From Micromonospora aurantiaca ATCC 27029 (GTDB lineage Bacteria > Actinomycetota > Actinomycetes > Mycobacteriales > Micromonosporaceae), in contig NC_014391.1 in the NCBI RefSeq assembly GCF_000145235.1, positions 4,906,001 to 4,970,000 of the forward strand: DNA of 64,000 nt, read 5' to 3'. Of this stretch, positions 54,607-62,533 are shown piece by piece; the first letter of the stretch is position 1; the number at the start of each line of letters is the position of its first letter. The position numbers and the translations under genes are program-made. A model generated the notes under the pieces. That model was not told the DNA's origin and ran no database searches. It was given only the letters and a program-made list of their open reading frames with translations.

Positions 54607-54940
54607 GGACCCGCAGCAGACGTACCGGGAGTTCACCGACGCGGTGAACATGAAGCCGGGCGAGCTGTCCCGCTGGCTGGAGAGCGAGGAGTCCAAGCAC
54701 GTCGGCTGGCACAAGAAGGGCACCCAGGGCGGCGAGTCGGTCGGCCACGACTCCGGCCGGCGCATCGTCGACCTGCTGCGCCGCAAGCGCGCCGACCTCA
54801 CCGCCGCCGACTACAAGCACATGCGCAAGGTGATCGGGTACGTCCACCGCCACCTGGCGCAGCGGCCCGCAGGCGACGTCCGGGACACCAGGTGGCGCTG
54901 GTCGCTGATGAACTGGGGTCACGACCCGCTCAAGGGCTGA
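54593..54940 (+). CDS. DUF3140 family protein
   Basis: The 115-residue protein starts MSRAEDPQQTYREFTDAVNM and contains ESKHVGWHKKGTQGGESVGH and RRKRADLTAADYKHMRKVIG, which match the DUF3140 family. It is basic, soluble and possibly DNA-binding, since it resembles a helical domain with a lysine/arginine-rich surface. Its start lies inside the DUF2945 gene, implying coupled synthesis and perhaps a complex. Confidence 0.85.
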   Translation: MSRAEDPQQTYREFTDAVNMKPGELSRWLESEESKHVGWHKKGTQGGESVGHDSGRRIVDLLRRKRADLTAADYKHMRKVIGYVHRHLAQRPAGDVRDTRWRWSLMNWGHDPLKG

Positions 54941-54968
54941 GCCGCCCGGTCCGTTAGCCGCGCGTTGG

Positions 54969-54974
54969 TACCGT
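54969..54974 (+). promoter_or_regulatory. Leaderless -10 box of the CPBP gene
   Basis: TACCGT ends 7 nt before ATG 54982, with no ribosome binding site between. Confidence 0.55.
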
Positions 54975-54981
54975 GCCGGCG

Positions 54982-55848
54982 ATGACGACAGACGTCCCGA
55001 CCGCCGGCCGTCATCCCCGCGCCGGGCGGGTGGTCCTCGTGGCGGGCCTCGGGCTCGTCGCCGTCGCGGCGCTCCTCCTGGTGGTGACCGGGAACACCGG
55101 CATCCGGTACAGCGCCGACCACGACGGCACCGTACCGATGTGGAGCCGGTGGATACCGGCGCTGGCCGGGATCGCGCTGATCCGGCTGATCCCGCCCGCA
55201 CCCGACCCGAGATGGCCGGACCCGGTCGCGCCCTACCGCGAGGCGGTGCCGCTGCTGCTGGCCGGGATCGCGTTCGCCGCCGTCATGCCGCTGCTGGGCG
55301 GCGAACCCGCGTACACCGTGTTGAAGCTGGCGCTGCTGCTCGGCGTACCCACCGTGGTGTTCCTGGTCGCGCGCCGGTGGCCGCCGCGGTGGCGGCCGGG
55401 CCCGGCCCCGGCGGACGCCGCCCACCGGTGGGGTCCGGCGCTGCCGGTGGCGGTGTGGCTGGTGCTCAGTTACGCGACGCCGCTGGCCGTGCCGGCGAGC
55501 GACTGGGGGCGGACCGTCAAGCCGGTCGAGCTGGCCGTCACGCTGCTGGTGGCCTTCGCGGTGAACGCGCTGCTGGAGGAGGTCTTCTACCGGCGGTGGC
55601 TGCAGACCCGATGGGAGTCGCTGCTGGGACGCTGGCCGGCGATCGTGCTCGCGTCGCTGGTGTGGGCGGCCTGGCACGTGGCCATCCAGGGCAGCGGCCG
55701 GCCCGCCGTCGACCTGGCGTCGGTGATCGTGAACCAGGGGGTCGCCGGGCTGTTCCTCGGCTACCTGTGGTCGCGGTACCGCCGGATGTGGCCGCTGCTC
55801 GTGGTGCACGGCGCGGTCAACGCGATGCCCGTCCTGCTCGGCCTCTGA
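54982..55848 (+). CDS. CPBP family intramembrane metalloprotease
   Basis: The 288-residue protein has about eight membrane segments and the Abi/CPBP motifs: NALLEEVFYRRWLQTR (motif 1, EExxxR), SLVWAAWHVAIQG (motif 2 His) and VVHGAVNAMPVLL (motif 3 HxxxN). The glutamates and histidines would bind zinc within the membrane. Bacterial members process peptides or regulators or give self-immunity to bacteriocins; no bacteriocin gene is adjacent. The next gene starts 40 nt later and may be co-transcribed. Confidence 0.9.
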   Translation: MTTDVPTAGRHPRAGRVVLVAGLGLVAVAALLLVVTGNTGIRYSADHDGTVPMWSRWIPALAGIALIRLIPPAPDPRWPDPVAPYREAVPLLLAGIAFAAVMPLLGGEPAYTVLKLALLLGVPTVVFLVARRWPPRWRPGPAPADAAHRWGPALPVAVWLVLSYATPLAVPASDWGRTVKPVELAVTLLVAFAVNALLEEVFYRRWLQTRWESLLGRWPAIVLASLVWAAWHVAIQGSGRPAVDLASVIVNQGVAGLFLGYLWSRYRRMWPLLVVHGAVNAMPVLLGL

Positions 55849-55888
55849 CTTGACCCTGCCGCCGGCGGCACTGTCGGACGATGCCGGC

Positions 55889-56638
55889 ATGGAACGCCGC
55901 ACGCCACGCGTCGCCGTGGTCACCGGTGCGGGCACCGGCATCGGCCGGGCCACCGCACATGCCTTCGCCACCGCCGGGTACGCCGTCGTCGCGGTCGGAC
56001 GGCGCGCCGCGCCGCTGTCGGACACCGCCGCCGGCTGGCCGGACATCACCCCGCTGACCGCCGACGTCACCGCGCCCGACGGTCCCGGCCGGATCGTCGG
56101 CGCCGCGCTCGACCGGTACGGCCGCCTGGACGTCCTGGTCAACAACGCCGGAGTGGCCGGCGGCGGGCCGCTGGCGGACCTGGACGAGGACGCCGCCCGG
56201 CGGCAACTGGAGACGAACCTCCTCGCACCCGTTCGGCTGGCGCACGCCGCCGTCGAGGCGCTCGCCGCGACACGCGGCGTGCTGGTCAACGTCACCACGT
56301 CCGTCGGCCTGCGCGCCTGGCCGGGCAGTTCGGTGTACGCGGCCGGCAAGGCCGCGCTGGACTCGCTGACCCGCAGCTGGGCGGTGGAACTCGCGCCGCG
56401 CGGCGTCCGGGTGGTGGCCGTGGCGCCCGGCGCGATCGACACCCCGATCGGCGTGCACAGTGGCCTGTCCCCCGAACGGCGGGCGGCGGTGCGGGACTGG
56501 CAACTCGCGCACACCCCGGCGGGCCGGATCGGCCGCCCGGAGGACGTAGCCTGGGCGATCCGGCGGCTCTGCGAGCCGGAGGCGGGCTTCGTCACCGGCG
56601 TGGTGCTGCCGGTGGACGGGGGCGCGGTGGTCGCGTGA
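55889..56638 (+). CDS. SDR family oxidoreductase
   Basis: The 249-residue classical short-chain dehydrogenase has the cofactor motif VTGAGTGIGRA (TGxxxGxG), NNAG, catalytic Ser in LVNVTTSVGLRAW and YxxxK in SVYAAGKAALDSL, then the PG motif in VAPGAIDTPIG. The charge pattern after the glycine motif (VAVGRRAA) suggests NADP preference. A TTG at 55850 would add 13 residues, but ATG 55889 is more likely. It is followed 7 nt later by a MerR-type gene on the same strand. Confidence 0.92.
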   Translation: MERRTPRVAVVTGAGTGIGRATAHAFATAGYAVVAVGRRAAPLSDTAAGWPDITPLTADVTAPDGPGRIVGAALDRYGRLDVLVNNAGVAGGGPLADLDEDAARRQLETNLLAPVRLAHAAVEALAATRGVLVNVTTSVGLRAWPGSSVYAAGKAALDSLTRSWAVELAPRGVRVVAVAPGAIDTPIGVHSGLSPERRAAVRDWQLAHTPAGRIGRPEDVAWAIRRLCEPEAGFVTGVVLPVDGGAVVA

Positions 56639-56645
56639 GAGGACG

Positions 56646-57053
56646 GTGACGGCGGTGCGGATCGGCGCGGTGGCGAAGGCGACGGGCTGCACGCCGCGTG
56701 CCCTGCGGCACTACGAGGAACACGGTCTCATCGCCTCGGCCCGGGCGGCGAACGGCTACCGCGAGTACGACGACGCGGTGGTCACCCGGGTCCGCAACAT
56801 CCGTCACCTGCTCGACGCCGGGCTGACGCTCGACGACGTGCGGGTCTTCCTGCCCTGCCTGGACGGGGACGTGGCGTCCGCGCCGCCGTCTCCGGCCGGG
56901 CTGCGGGTCGGCCGGGAGCGGCTGGCCGTGCTGGACGCCCGGATCGCCGCCCAGGTGGCCGTCCGCGACCGCCTGGCCGCCGCCCTCCAGGCTGCCGCCC
57001 CTGCGCCCCCGCCCCTCCTCTCGCCGCCGCCTCCTCGTGTGCGGGACGGGTGA
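56646..57053 (+). CDS. MerR family transcriptional regulator
   Basis: The 135-residue protein has the MerR winged helix RIGAVAKATGCTPRALRHYE, EHGLIASARAANGYREYDD, followed by a coiled-coil region (RERLAVLDARIAAQVAVRDR). It ends in a Pro-rich tail. The last section has no cysteine cluster, so it is not a typical metal sensor. GAGAGGA just precedes GTG 56646; GTG 56655 is an alternative. Being directly after the SDR gene, it probably controls that operon. Confidence 0.9.
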   Translation: MTAVRIGAVAKATGCTPRALRHYEEHGLIASARAANGYREYDDAVVTRVRNIRHLLDAGLTLDDVRVFLPCLDGDVASAPPSPAGLRVGRERLAVLDARIAAQVAVRDRLAAALQAAAPAPPPLLSPPPPRVRDG

Positions 57054-57094
57054 GCGGGCGGGTGGTGGCCGGCGCGGGTGGGGCGGCGGTGGGG

Positions 57095-59794
57095 TCAGTG
57101 GTCGGCGCTGTTCCAGTCGTGGCCCTCGCCCACCGACACCTCCAGCGGCACCGACAGCGGGTACGCCTCACCCATCTGCTTGCGCACCAACGCCTCCAGC
57201 GTCTCGCGCTCGCCCGGGGCGACCTCGAAGACCAGCTCGTCGTGCACCTGCAGCAGCATCCGGGACCGCAGCCCGGCGTCGCGCAGCGCGCTGTCAACGT
57301 GCAGCATCGCGACCTTGATGATGTCGGCCGCCGAACCCTGGATCGGGGCGTTGAGCGCCATCCGCTCGGCCATCTCGCGGCGCTGCCGGTTGTCGCTGAC
57401 CAGGTCGGGCAGGTAGCGGCGGCGGCCCAGGATGGTGGAGGTGTAGCCGTCCTGGCGGGCGCGGGCCACCACCTCCTGGAGGTAGTCGCGGACCCCGCCG
57501 AACCCGGCGAAGTAGTTCTCCATCAGCCCGCGCGCCTCCTCGGCGCTGATGCCGAGCTGCTGGGACAGGCCGAACGCGCTGAGCCCGTACGCCAGGCCGT
57601 AGTTCATGGCCTTGATCTTGCGGCGCTGGTCGGCGGTCACGTCGCCGACCTCAACAGTGAAGACCGAGGACGCGGTGGCGGCGTGGAAGTCGTGCCCGGA
57701 GTTGAACGCCTCGATCAGCGCGTCGTCCGAGGACAGATGCGCCATGATCCGCATCTCGATCTGGCTGTAGTCGGCGGTGAGCAGGCACTCGTAGCCCTCG
57801 CCGACCACGAACGCGCGCCGGATCCGCCGCCCCTCCTCGGTGCGGATCGGGATGTTCTGCAGGTTCGGCTCGGTGGAGGACAGCCGCCCGGTCGCCGCCA
57901 CGGTCTGGTTGAACGTGGTGTGGATGCGGCCGTCGTCGGAGACGGACTTGAGCAGCCCGTCGACAGTCGACTTGAGCTTCGCGACGTCACGATGCCGCAG
58001 CAGGTGGTGCAGAAGCGGGTGCTCGGTCTGCGCGAACAGCCACTGGAGCGCGTCGGCGTCGGTGGTGTAGCCGGTCTTGATCCGCTTGGTCTTGGGCAGG
58101 CCCAGCTCGGTGAAGAGGATCTCCTGCAACTGCTTCGGCGACCCGAGGTTGAACTCCCGGCCGACCACCTCGTACGCGCCCTGGGCGGCGGCCTTCACCT
58201 CGGCGGCGAAGTGCGCCTCCAGCTCGGAGAGGTAGTCGGTGTCGGCGGCGATGCCGGTGCGCTCCATGGTGGCGAGCACCCGCATCAGCGGCAGCTCCAC
58301 GCCGGCCATCAGCCGGGCCGACTGCTCGCCGTCGCGGGACAGCTCGGCGTCGATCGCGTCGGCCAGGTCGAGCGTGGCGCGGGCCTGGAGCATGAGGTTC
58401 TGCTCGGCCACGCCCTCGTCGCCGAGCCCGTCGAGAGTGAGCTGACCGGTCTCCGGCGCGTCGACGCGCAGCTCCCGGTGCAGGTAGCGCAGCGCCAGGT
58501 CGGTCAGGTCGTAGGAGCGCTGGTCGGGGCGGGCCAGGTAGGCGGCGATCTGCGTGTCGCGGGCGATGCCGTGCAGCTCCCAGCCGTGCGCGGCGAACGC
58601 CAGCACCGCCGGCTTGCTGTCGTGCAGCACCTTCGGGCGCTCCGCGTCGGCCAGCCACCCGGCCAGCGCGGCCTCGTCGTCGGCGTCCAGCCGGCTCGGG
58701 TCGAACCAGGCGCCCGCGCCGGCGGCGGTGGCCAGCGCCATCGCGGTGACCGTGGCGGTGTGCCGGCGGTTGGGGCCGGTGTCGAGCGTGACCGCCAGGC
58801 CGACCGGTGCGCCCGCCGGGGCGTGCGTGCCGAGCCAGCCCGCGAGCGCGCCCGGCTCGGTGAGCACCTCGCCTGCGAGATCGAAGCCCGCCTCGGCCTC
58901 CGGCTCGACCGCTTCCAGGTATTGGTAGAGCCGGTCACGCAGGATGCGGAACTGAAGCGTGTCGAAGACCTGGTGCACCGCTTCGCGGTCCCAGCCCTGC
59001 CAGCGGGCGTCCTCGGGGCGGACCGGCAGCTCCAGGTCGGAGACCAGGCAGTTGATCTCGTAGTTGCGGATCACGTCGGCCAGCCGCTCGCGCAGGCTGT
59101 CGCCGGCCTTGCCCTTGATCTCGTCGGCGCGGGCCACCACGCCCTCGACGCCGCCGTACAGGTTGATCCACTTGGCGGCGGTCTTCGGGCCGACGCCGGG
59201 CACGCCCGGCAGGTTGTCGCTGGTCTCGCCGACCAGCGCGGCCAGGTCGCGGTAGCGGTCCGGGGTGACGCCGTACTTCGCCTCGACCGCGGCCGGGTCC
59301 ATCCGGGCCAGGTCGGAGACGCCCTTGCGCGGGTAGAGCACCGTCACCCGCTCGCCGACGAGCTGGAACGCGTCCCGGTCGCCGGTGGTGATCAGCACGT
59401 CCATGCCCTGGTCGCGGGCCTGGCAGGCGAGCGTGGCGATGACGTCGTCGGCCTCGTAGCCCTCCTTCTCGACCACCGGCACGCGCAGCGCGGCGAGGAC
59501 CTCCTTGACCAGGCTGACCTGGCCCTTGAAGTCGGTCGGGGTCTCGCTGCGGCCGGCCTTGTACTCCGCGTACCTGTCGGTGCGGAAGGAGCGGCGGGAG
59601 ACGTCGAACGCCACGACGATGTGCGTCGGCTGCTCGTCGCGCAGCACGTTGATCAGCATCGAGGTGAAGCCGTAGACGGCGTTCGTCGGCTGCCCCGTGG
59701 TGGTGGAGAAGTTCTCCACAGGCAGGGCGAAGAACGCCCGATATGCCAGGGAATGTCCGTCGACGAGGAGCAGGCGCGGCGTCGTAGCTGTCAC
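57095..59794 (-). CDS. polA: DNA polymerase I
   Basis: Pol I fills gaps and removes RNA primers in replication and repair. The 899-residue protein has the N-terminal 5'-3' exonuclease (LLLVDGHSLAYRAFFALP, then GYEADDVIATL, GDRDAFQL, GVPGVGPKTAAKW), a central 3'-5' exonuclease-like domain that appears to lack the usual DEDD residues, as in other actinobacteria, and the polymerase domain with LTADYSQIEMRIMAHLS, RRKIKAMNYGLAYG and LLQVHDELVFEV. GTG 59794 lies 7 nt from a TAGAGT -10 box. Confidence 0.96.
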   Translation of the reverse strand: MTATTPRLLLVDGHSLAYRAFFALPVENFSTTTGQPTNAVYGFTSMLINVLRDEQPTHIVVAFDVSRRSFRTDRYAEYKAGRSETPTDFKGQVSLVKEVLAALRVPVVEKEGYEADDVIATLACQARDQGMDVLITTGDRDAFQLVGERVTVLYPRKGVSDLARMDPAAVEAKYGVTPDRYRDLAALVGETSDNLPGVPGVGPKTAAKWINLYGGVEGVVARADEIKGKAGDSLRERLADVIRNYEINCLVSDLELPVRPEDARWQGWDREAVHQVFDTLQFRILRDRLYQYLEAVEPEAEAGFDLAGEVLTEPGALAGWLGTHAPAGAPVGLAVTLDTGPNRRHTATVTAMALATAAGAGAWFDPSRLDADDEAALAGWLADAERPKVLHDSKPAVLAFAAHGWELHGIARDTQIAAYLARPDQRSYDLTDLALRYLHRELRVDAPETGQLTLDGLGDEGVAEQNLMLQARATLDLADAIDAELSRDGEQSARLMAGVELPLMRVLATMERTGIAADTDYLSELEAHFAAEVKAAAQGAYEVVGREFNLGSPKQLQEILFTELGLPKTKRIKTGYTTDADALQWLFAQTEHPLLHHLLRHRDVAKLKSTVDGLLKSVSDDGRIHTTFNQTVAATGRLSSTEPNLQNIPIRTEEGRRIRRAFVVGEGYECLLTADYSQIEMRIMAHLSSDDALIEAFNSGHDFHAATASSVFTVEVGDVTADQRRKIKAMNYGLAYGLSAFGLSQQLGISAEEARGLMENYFAGFGGVRDYLQEVVARARQDGYTSTILGRRRYLPDLVSDNRQRREMAERMALNAPIQGSAADIIKVAMLHVDSALRDAGLRSRMLLQVHDELVFEVAPGERETLEALVRKQMGEAYPLSVPLEVSVGEGHDWNSADH

Positions 59795-59801
59795 GGCTGC
59801 G

Positions 59802-59807
59802 ACTCTA
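59802..59807 (-). promoter_or_regulatory. Leaderless -10 box of polA
   Basis: Minus-strand TAGAGT ends 7 nt before GTG 59794, with no Shine-Dalgarno between, which sets the start 10 codons after an alternative upstream frame start. Confidence 0.6.
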
Positions 59808-59988
59808 GTCCGTACGCCCGACAACCTCGTGCAGCACGGCTGGTAGAGAGCCTAAGCAGGTCAACCAGTCTCACCACCGACCGCGCTTGCCTCCACAACC
59901 GCAGGTGCGCATTACTTCAAAGGGACGAGTTCAGAACCACCAAAATGGGCGAATGACTTCCGCCAGCAATTATCACGGATAAGGAGAT

Positions 59989-60024
59989 ATGTCAATGCTT
60001 GATAATATTCAATGCGCAAATTAG
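59989..60024 (+). CDS. Possible 11-codon leader ORF before the four-cysteine genes
   Basis: ATG 59989 has AAGGAG 2-7 nt upstream (59981-59986) and encodes MSMLDNIQCAN, ending at TAG 60022-60024, 9 nt before the start of the first secreted protein, which has no ribosome binding site of its own. The leader may couple translation. The same A+T-rich segment includes a TAATAT -10-like hexamer (60002-60007), so the sequence could instead be a promoter. Short length leaves this uncertain. Confidence 0.35.
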   Translation: MSMLDNIQCAN

Positions 60025-60033
60025 CTAACGTTC

Positions 60034-60345
60034 ATGAAGGTCAAGATTGCGGCCACAGCGGCCACTGCAGCGCTCGCAGCTACCGGCCTGATGGGTGTCA
60101 CTACTGAAAGCGCGTCCGCCGATCCGGGACATTGTTGGGTGTCAGGGGCGATCGCAGATGCCAACCCATACGCCCTTTACCAGATCCGGAACAAGTGCGG
60201 AAGCTCCATCCGAGTCCGAATCGTCTGGCAGTACGAGACCACAGGAGCGACACGAAAGGGTTCCTGTAAAACGATTCCGGCCTATGGTGACGCATGGTGG
60301 AGCGACACCTGGGCCTTCCGGTACTTCTGGGCAGAAAACTGCTAA
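60034..60345 (+). CDS. Small secreted four-cysteine protein (first of a tandem pair)
   Basis: The 103-residue protein has a signal peptide (MKVKIAATAATAAL, cleavage after Ala29, ASA-DPG) and a 74-residue mature part with Cys34, 55, 78 and 103, rich in Trp, Tyr and beta-forming residues (RNKCGSSIRVRIVWQYET, SCKTIPAYGDAWW). Two disulfides and a small beta-sandwich are plausible. The cysteine pattern and length recall tendamistat-type amylase inhibitors, but the WRY loop of those is absent. It is paralogous to the next gene. Base composition is lower in G+C than the neighbours, hinting at transfer. Not recognised otherwise. Confidence 0.8.
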   Translation: MKVKIAATAATAALAATGLMGVTTESASADPGHCWVSGAIADANPYALYQIRNKCGSSIRVRIVWQYETTGATRKGSCKTIPAYGDAWWSDTWAFRYFWAENC

Positions 60346-60382
60346 CTAGGCATTGGAGACGACTCCAGGAGGGAATAGGCAA

Positions 60383-60679
60383 TTGGGGAACGGCAAGGCT
60401 GTAATAGCGGCCGCCGCAATGACGGCATCGCTCATCGCCATTCCAATGGGCGCAAGCCCGGCAAAAGCTGATCCTGGCACCTGCGGGATCCGCCATGACT
60501 TCGGCACCAGCCAGGACGGCATCTATCAGTACATAGTACGTAACCAGTGCTCGCGCGTCGTCAATATGAAGATCCGCACCCAGGGGCACTGGCTATATTG
60601 CAAACCCGTGCCCGCCAACGGCTACGCTGGATGGGTGAGCATCTATTTCGACAATAATTGGATCATCGGCTACTGCTGA
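60383..60679 (+). CDS. Small secreted four-cysteine protein (second of a tandem pair)
   Basis: The 98-residue protein starts at TTG 60383, chosen because AGGAGGG lies 9 nt upstream; an upstream TTG at 60353 would extend the frame by 10 residues ahead of the signal peptide. It has a signal peptide ending PAKA-DPG, and Cys34, 56, 73 and 98. Both proteins share DPGxC at positions 30-34, a YQ...RNxC block, CK(T/P)(I/V)PA and exactly 24 residues between the last two cysteines. It is 37 nt after the first gene. Function unknown; a perfect 12 bp hairpin follows. Confidence 0.8.
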   Translation: MGNGKAVIAAAAMTASLIAIPMGASPAKADPGTCGIRHDFGTSQDGIYQYIVRNQCSRVVNMKIRTQGHWLYCKPVPANGYAGWVSIYFDNNWIIGYC

Positions 60680-60681
60680 TC

Positions 60682-60734
60682 GGTGCAGGCAGGTACTCCG
60701 GATTTCACCGGCGCGGGGAGCGCCTGCCTGCACC
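60682..60734. terminator. Hairpin between the four-cysteine gene and the ABC operon
   Basis: GGTGCAGGCAGG (60682-60693) pairs perfectly with CCTGCCTGCACC (60723-60734) around a 29 nt loop with further pairing near the stem. It lies between convergent stops at 60679 and 60746. Confidence 0.75.
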
Positions 60735-60745
60735 TCCAAACCTCC

Positions 60746-61555
60746 CTACAGAACCTTGGCCAGGAACGCCTTGGTCCGCTCGTGCTGCGGCGCCGAGATC
60801 ACCTCGCGCGGGTCGCCCTGCTCGACCACCACGCCGCCGTCCATGAACACGAGATGGTCACCCACCTCCCGGGCGAAGCCGATCTCGTGGGTCACCACGA
60901 TCATCGTCATGCCGTCGCGGGCCAGGTTCTTCATCGTGTCCAGCACCTCGCCCACCAGCTCCGGGTCGAGCGCGCTGGTCGGCTCGTCGAACAGCATCAG
61001 CTTCGGCCGCATGGCCAGCGCCCGGGCGATCGCCACCCGCTGCTGCTGGCCGCCGGAGAGCTGACCGGGGTACGCGCCGAGCTTGTCGCCCAGCCCCACC
61101 CGGTCCAGCAGCTGCGCGGCGTGTTCCCGGGCCTGCGCCTTCTTCGCCTGGCGCAGCAGCACCGGCGCCTCCATGACGTTCTGCAGCACCGTCATGTGCG
61201 GGAACAGGTTGAACCGCTGGAACACCATGCCGATGGCACGGCGCTGCGCGGCGACCTCCTTGTCCCGCATCTCGTACAGCTTGCCGCCGCGCTCCCGGTA
61301 GCCGATCAGATCGCCGTCCACCCAGATCCGGCCGGCGTCGATCTTCTCCAGGTGGTTGATGCAGCGCAGGAACGTCGACTTGCCGGAGCCGGAGGGCCCG
61401 AGCAGGCAGCACACCTCGCCGGAGCGGACCTCCAGGTCGATGCCCTTGAGCACCTCCAGCGGCCCGAACGACTTGTGCACCTGCTCGGCCCGCACCATCA
61501 GCCCGGACTCGGCGCTCGGCGCGGTGCCCTGCGCGGGTACGGTCAGCTCGGTCAC
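60746..61555 (-). CDS. Amino acid ABC transporter ATP-binding protein
   Basis: The 269-residue ATPase has Walker A LLGPSGSGKSTFLRCINHLE, the signature LSGGQQQRVAIARALAM, Walker B LMLFDEPTSALDPE and the switch His in VVTHEIGFAREV, matching the polar amino acid (GlnQ/HisP) family. It begins after a 20-residue N-terminal extension, ending with a Leu/Lys tail. Its start overlaps the permease stop by 4 nt (61552-61555), so it is the last gene of a substrate-binding/permease/ATPase operon. Confidence 0.95.
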   Translation of the reverse strand: MTELTVPAQGTAPSAESGLMVRAEQVHKSFGPLEVLKGIDLEVRSGEVCCLLGPSGSGKSTFLRCINHLEKIDAGRIWVDGDLIGYRERGGKLYEMRDKEVAAQRRAIGMVFQRFNLFPHMTVLQNVMEAPVLLRQAKKAQAREHAAQLLDRVGLGDKLGAYPGQLSGGQQQRVAIARALAMRPKLMLFDEPTSALDPELVGEVLDTMKNLARDGMTMIVVTHEIGFAREVGDHLVFMDGGVVVEQGDPREVISAPQHERTKAFLAKVL

Positions 61556-62529
61556 TTCACCACCCCCGCGCCGCCGCCGGCCTCAGCCGTCATCCCCCGC
61601 AGCTTCAGCCGGGCCCGTCCGGTCACGCCGTAGCCCTTGCCGAAGTGGCGTTCCAGGTAGTACTGCCCGACGAGCAGGATGCTGGTCAGGAACAGGTACC
61701 ACAGACAGGCCGCGACGTACATCGGGAAGATCTGGAACGTCCGTTTACCGACGGCGTCGAGCTGGAAGAACAGCTCCACGCTCACCGGTACGTAGAGCAG
61801 CAGGGACGTGTCCTTGAGCATGGCGATGGTCTCGTTGCCGGTCGGCGGGATGATCACCCGCATCGCCTGCGGCAGCACCACCCGGCGCAGCAGCTGGGCG
61901 CGGCTCAGGCCGAGCGCCTGGGCGGCCTCGGTCTGGCCGGGGTCCACCGACTGGATGCCGGCCCGGACGATCTCCGCCATGTACGCGGCCTCGGAGAGCG
62001 CGAGGCCGAGCAGACCGGCCATGAAGCCGGTGAGGATGTCACGGGAGGAGAACCCGAACAGCCGCAGTTGCAGGTTGTCGATGCCGAACAGCTGGCCGAT
62101 CTGGGTGTCGAACGGCACCCCGAACTCGACCCGGCTCCACAGGATGCCGATGTTGCCGAAGACGGCCAGCAGGACCAGCCGGGGCACGGCTCGGAAGAAC
62201 CAGGTGTAGAGCCAGGCCACGCCGCGCAGGATCGGGTTGTCCGACAGCCGCATCACCGCGATCACCACGCCGAGCGTGACGCCGATCAGCATCGCGCTGA
62301 CGGTCATCAGCACGGTGCCGCGCAGCAGGCCCTCGATGATCGGCGGCCGGAACATCTTGTCGACCATGAAGGACCAGTTGAAGGCCTCGTTTGTGACCAG
62401 CAGGTGGACGAACATCGCGGCCAGGACGGAGAGCACCGCCACCGCGACCCATCGTCCGGGGTGCCGCACGGGCACGGCCTTGATCGGTTCCGGCCGTGCC
62501 CGTGCGGTTGTCGCTTCCTCGGTGGTCAT
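61552..62529 (-). CDS. Amino acid ABC transporter permease
   Basis: The 325-residue permease has membrane segments at about 28-48, 75-97, 110-130, 170-190 and 290-310, and the HisMQ-family EAA loop GLSRAQLLRRVVLPQAMRVI preceded by EAAYMAEIVRAGIQSVDPGQ. Only one permease is present, so it probably acts as a homodimer. The N-terminal Thr/Arg/Pro-rich stretch is cytosolic. It lies 4 nt after the substrate-binding protein gene. Confidence 0.93.
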   Translation of the reverse strand: MTTEEATTARARPEPIKAVPVRHPGRWVAVAVLSVLAAMFVHLLVTNEAFNWSFMVDKMFRPPIIEGLLRGTVLMTVSAMLIGVTLGVVIAVMRLSDNPILRGVAWLYTWFFRAVPRLVLLAVFGNIGILWSRVEFGVPFDTQIGQLFGIDNLQLRLFGFSSRDILTGFMAGLLGLALSEAAYMAEIVRAGIQSVDPGQTEAAQALGLSRAQLLRRVVLPQAMRVIIPPTGNETIAMLKDTSLLLYVPVSVELFFQLDAVGKRTFQIFPMYVAACLWYLFLTSILLVGQYYLERHFGKGYGVTGRARLKLRGMTAEAGGGAGVVK

Positions 62530-62533
62530 GTCG

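Noticed and set aside
57050..59956. 968-codon forward frame opposite polA
   Set aside because: A shadow of polA; no recognisable domain, and it extends into the A+T-rich region where it ends without a known fold.
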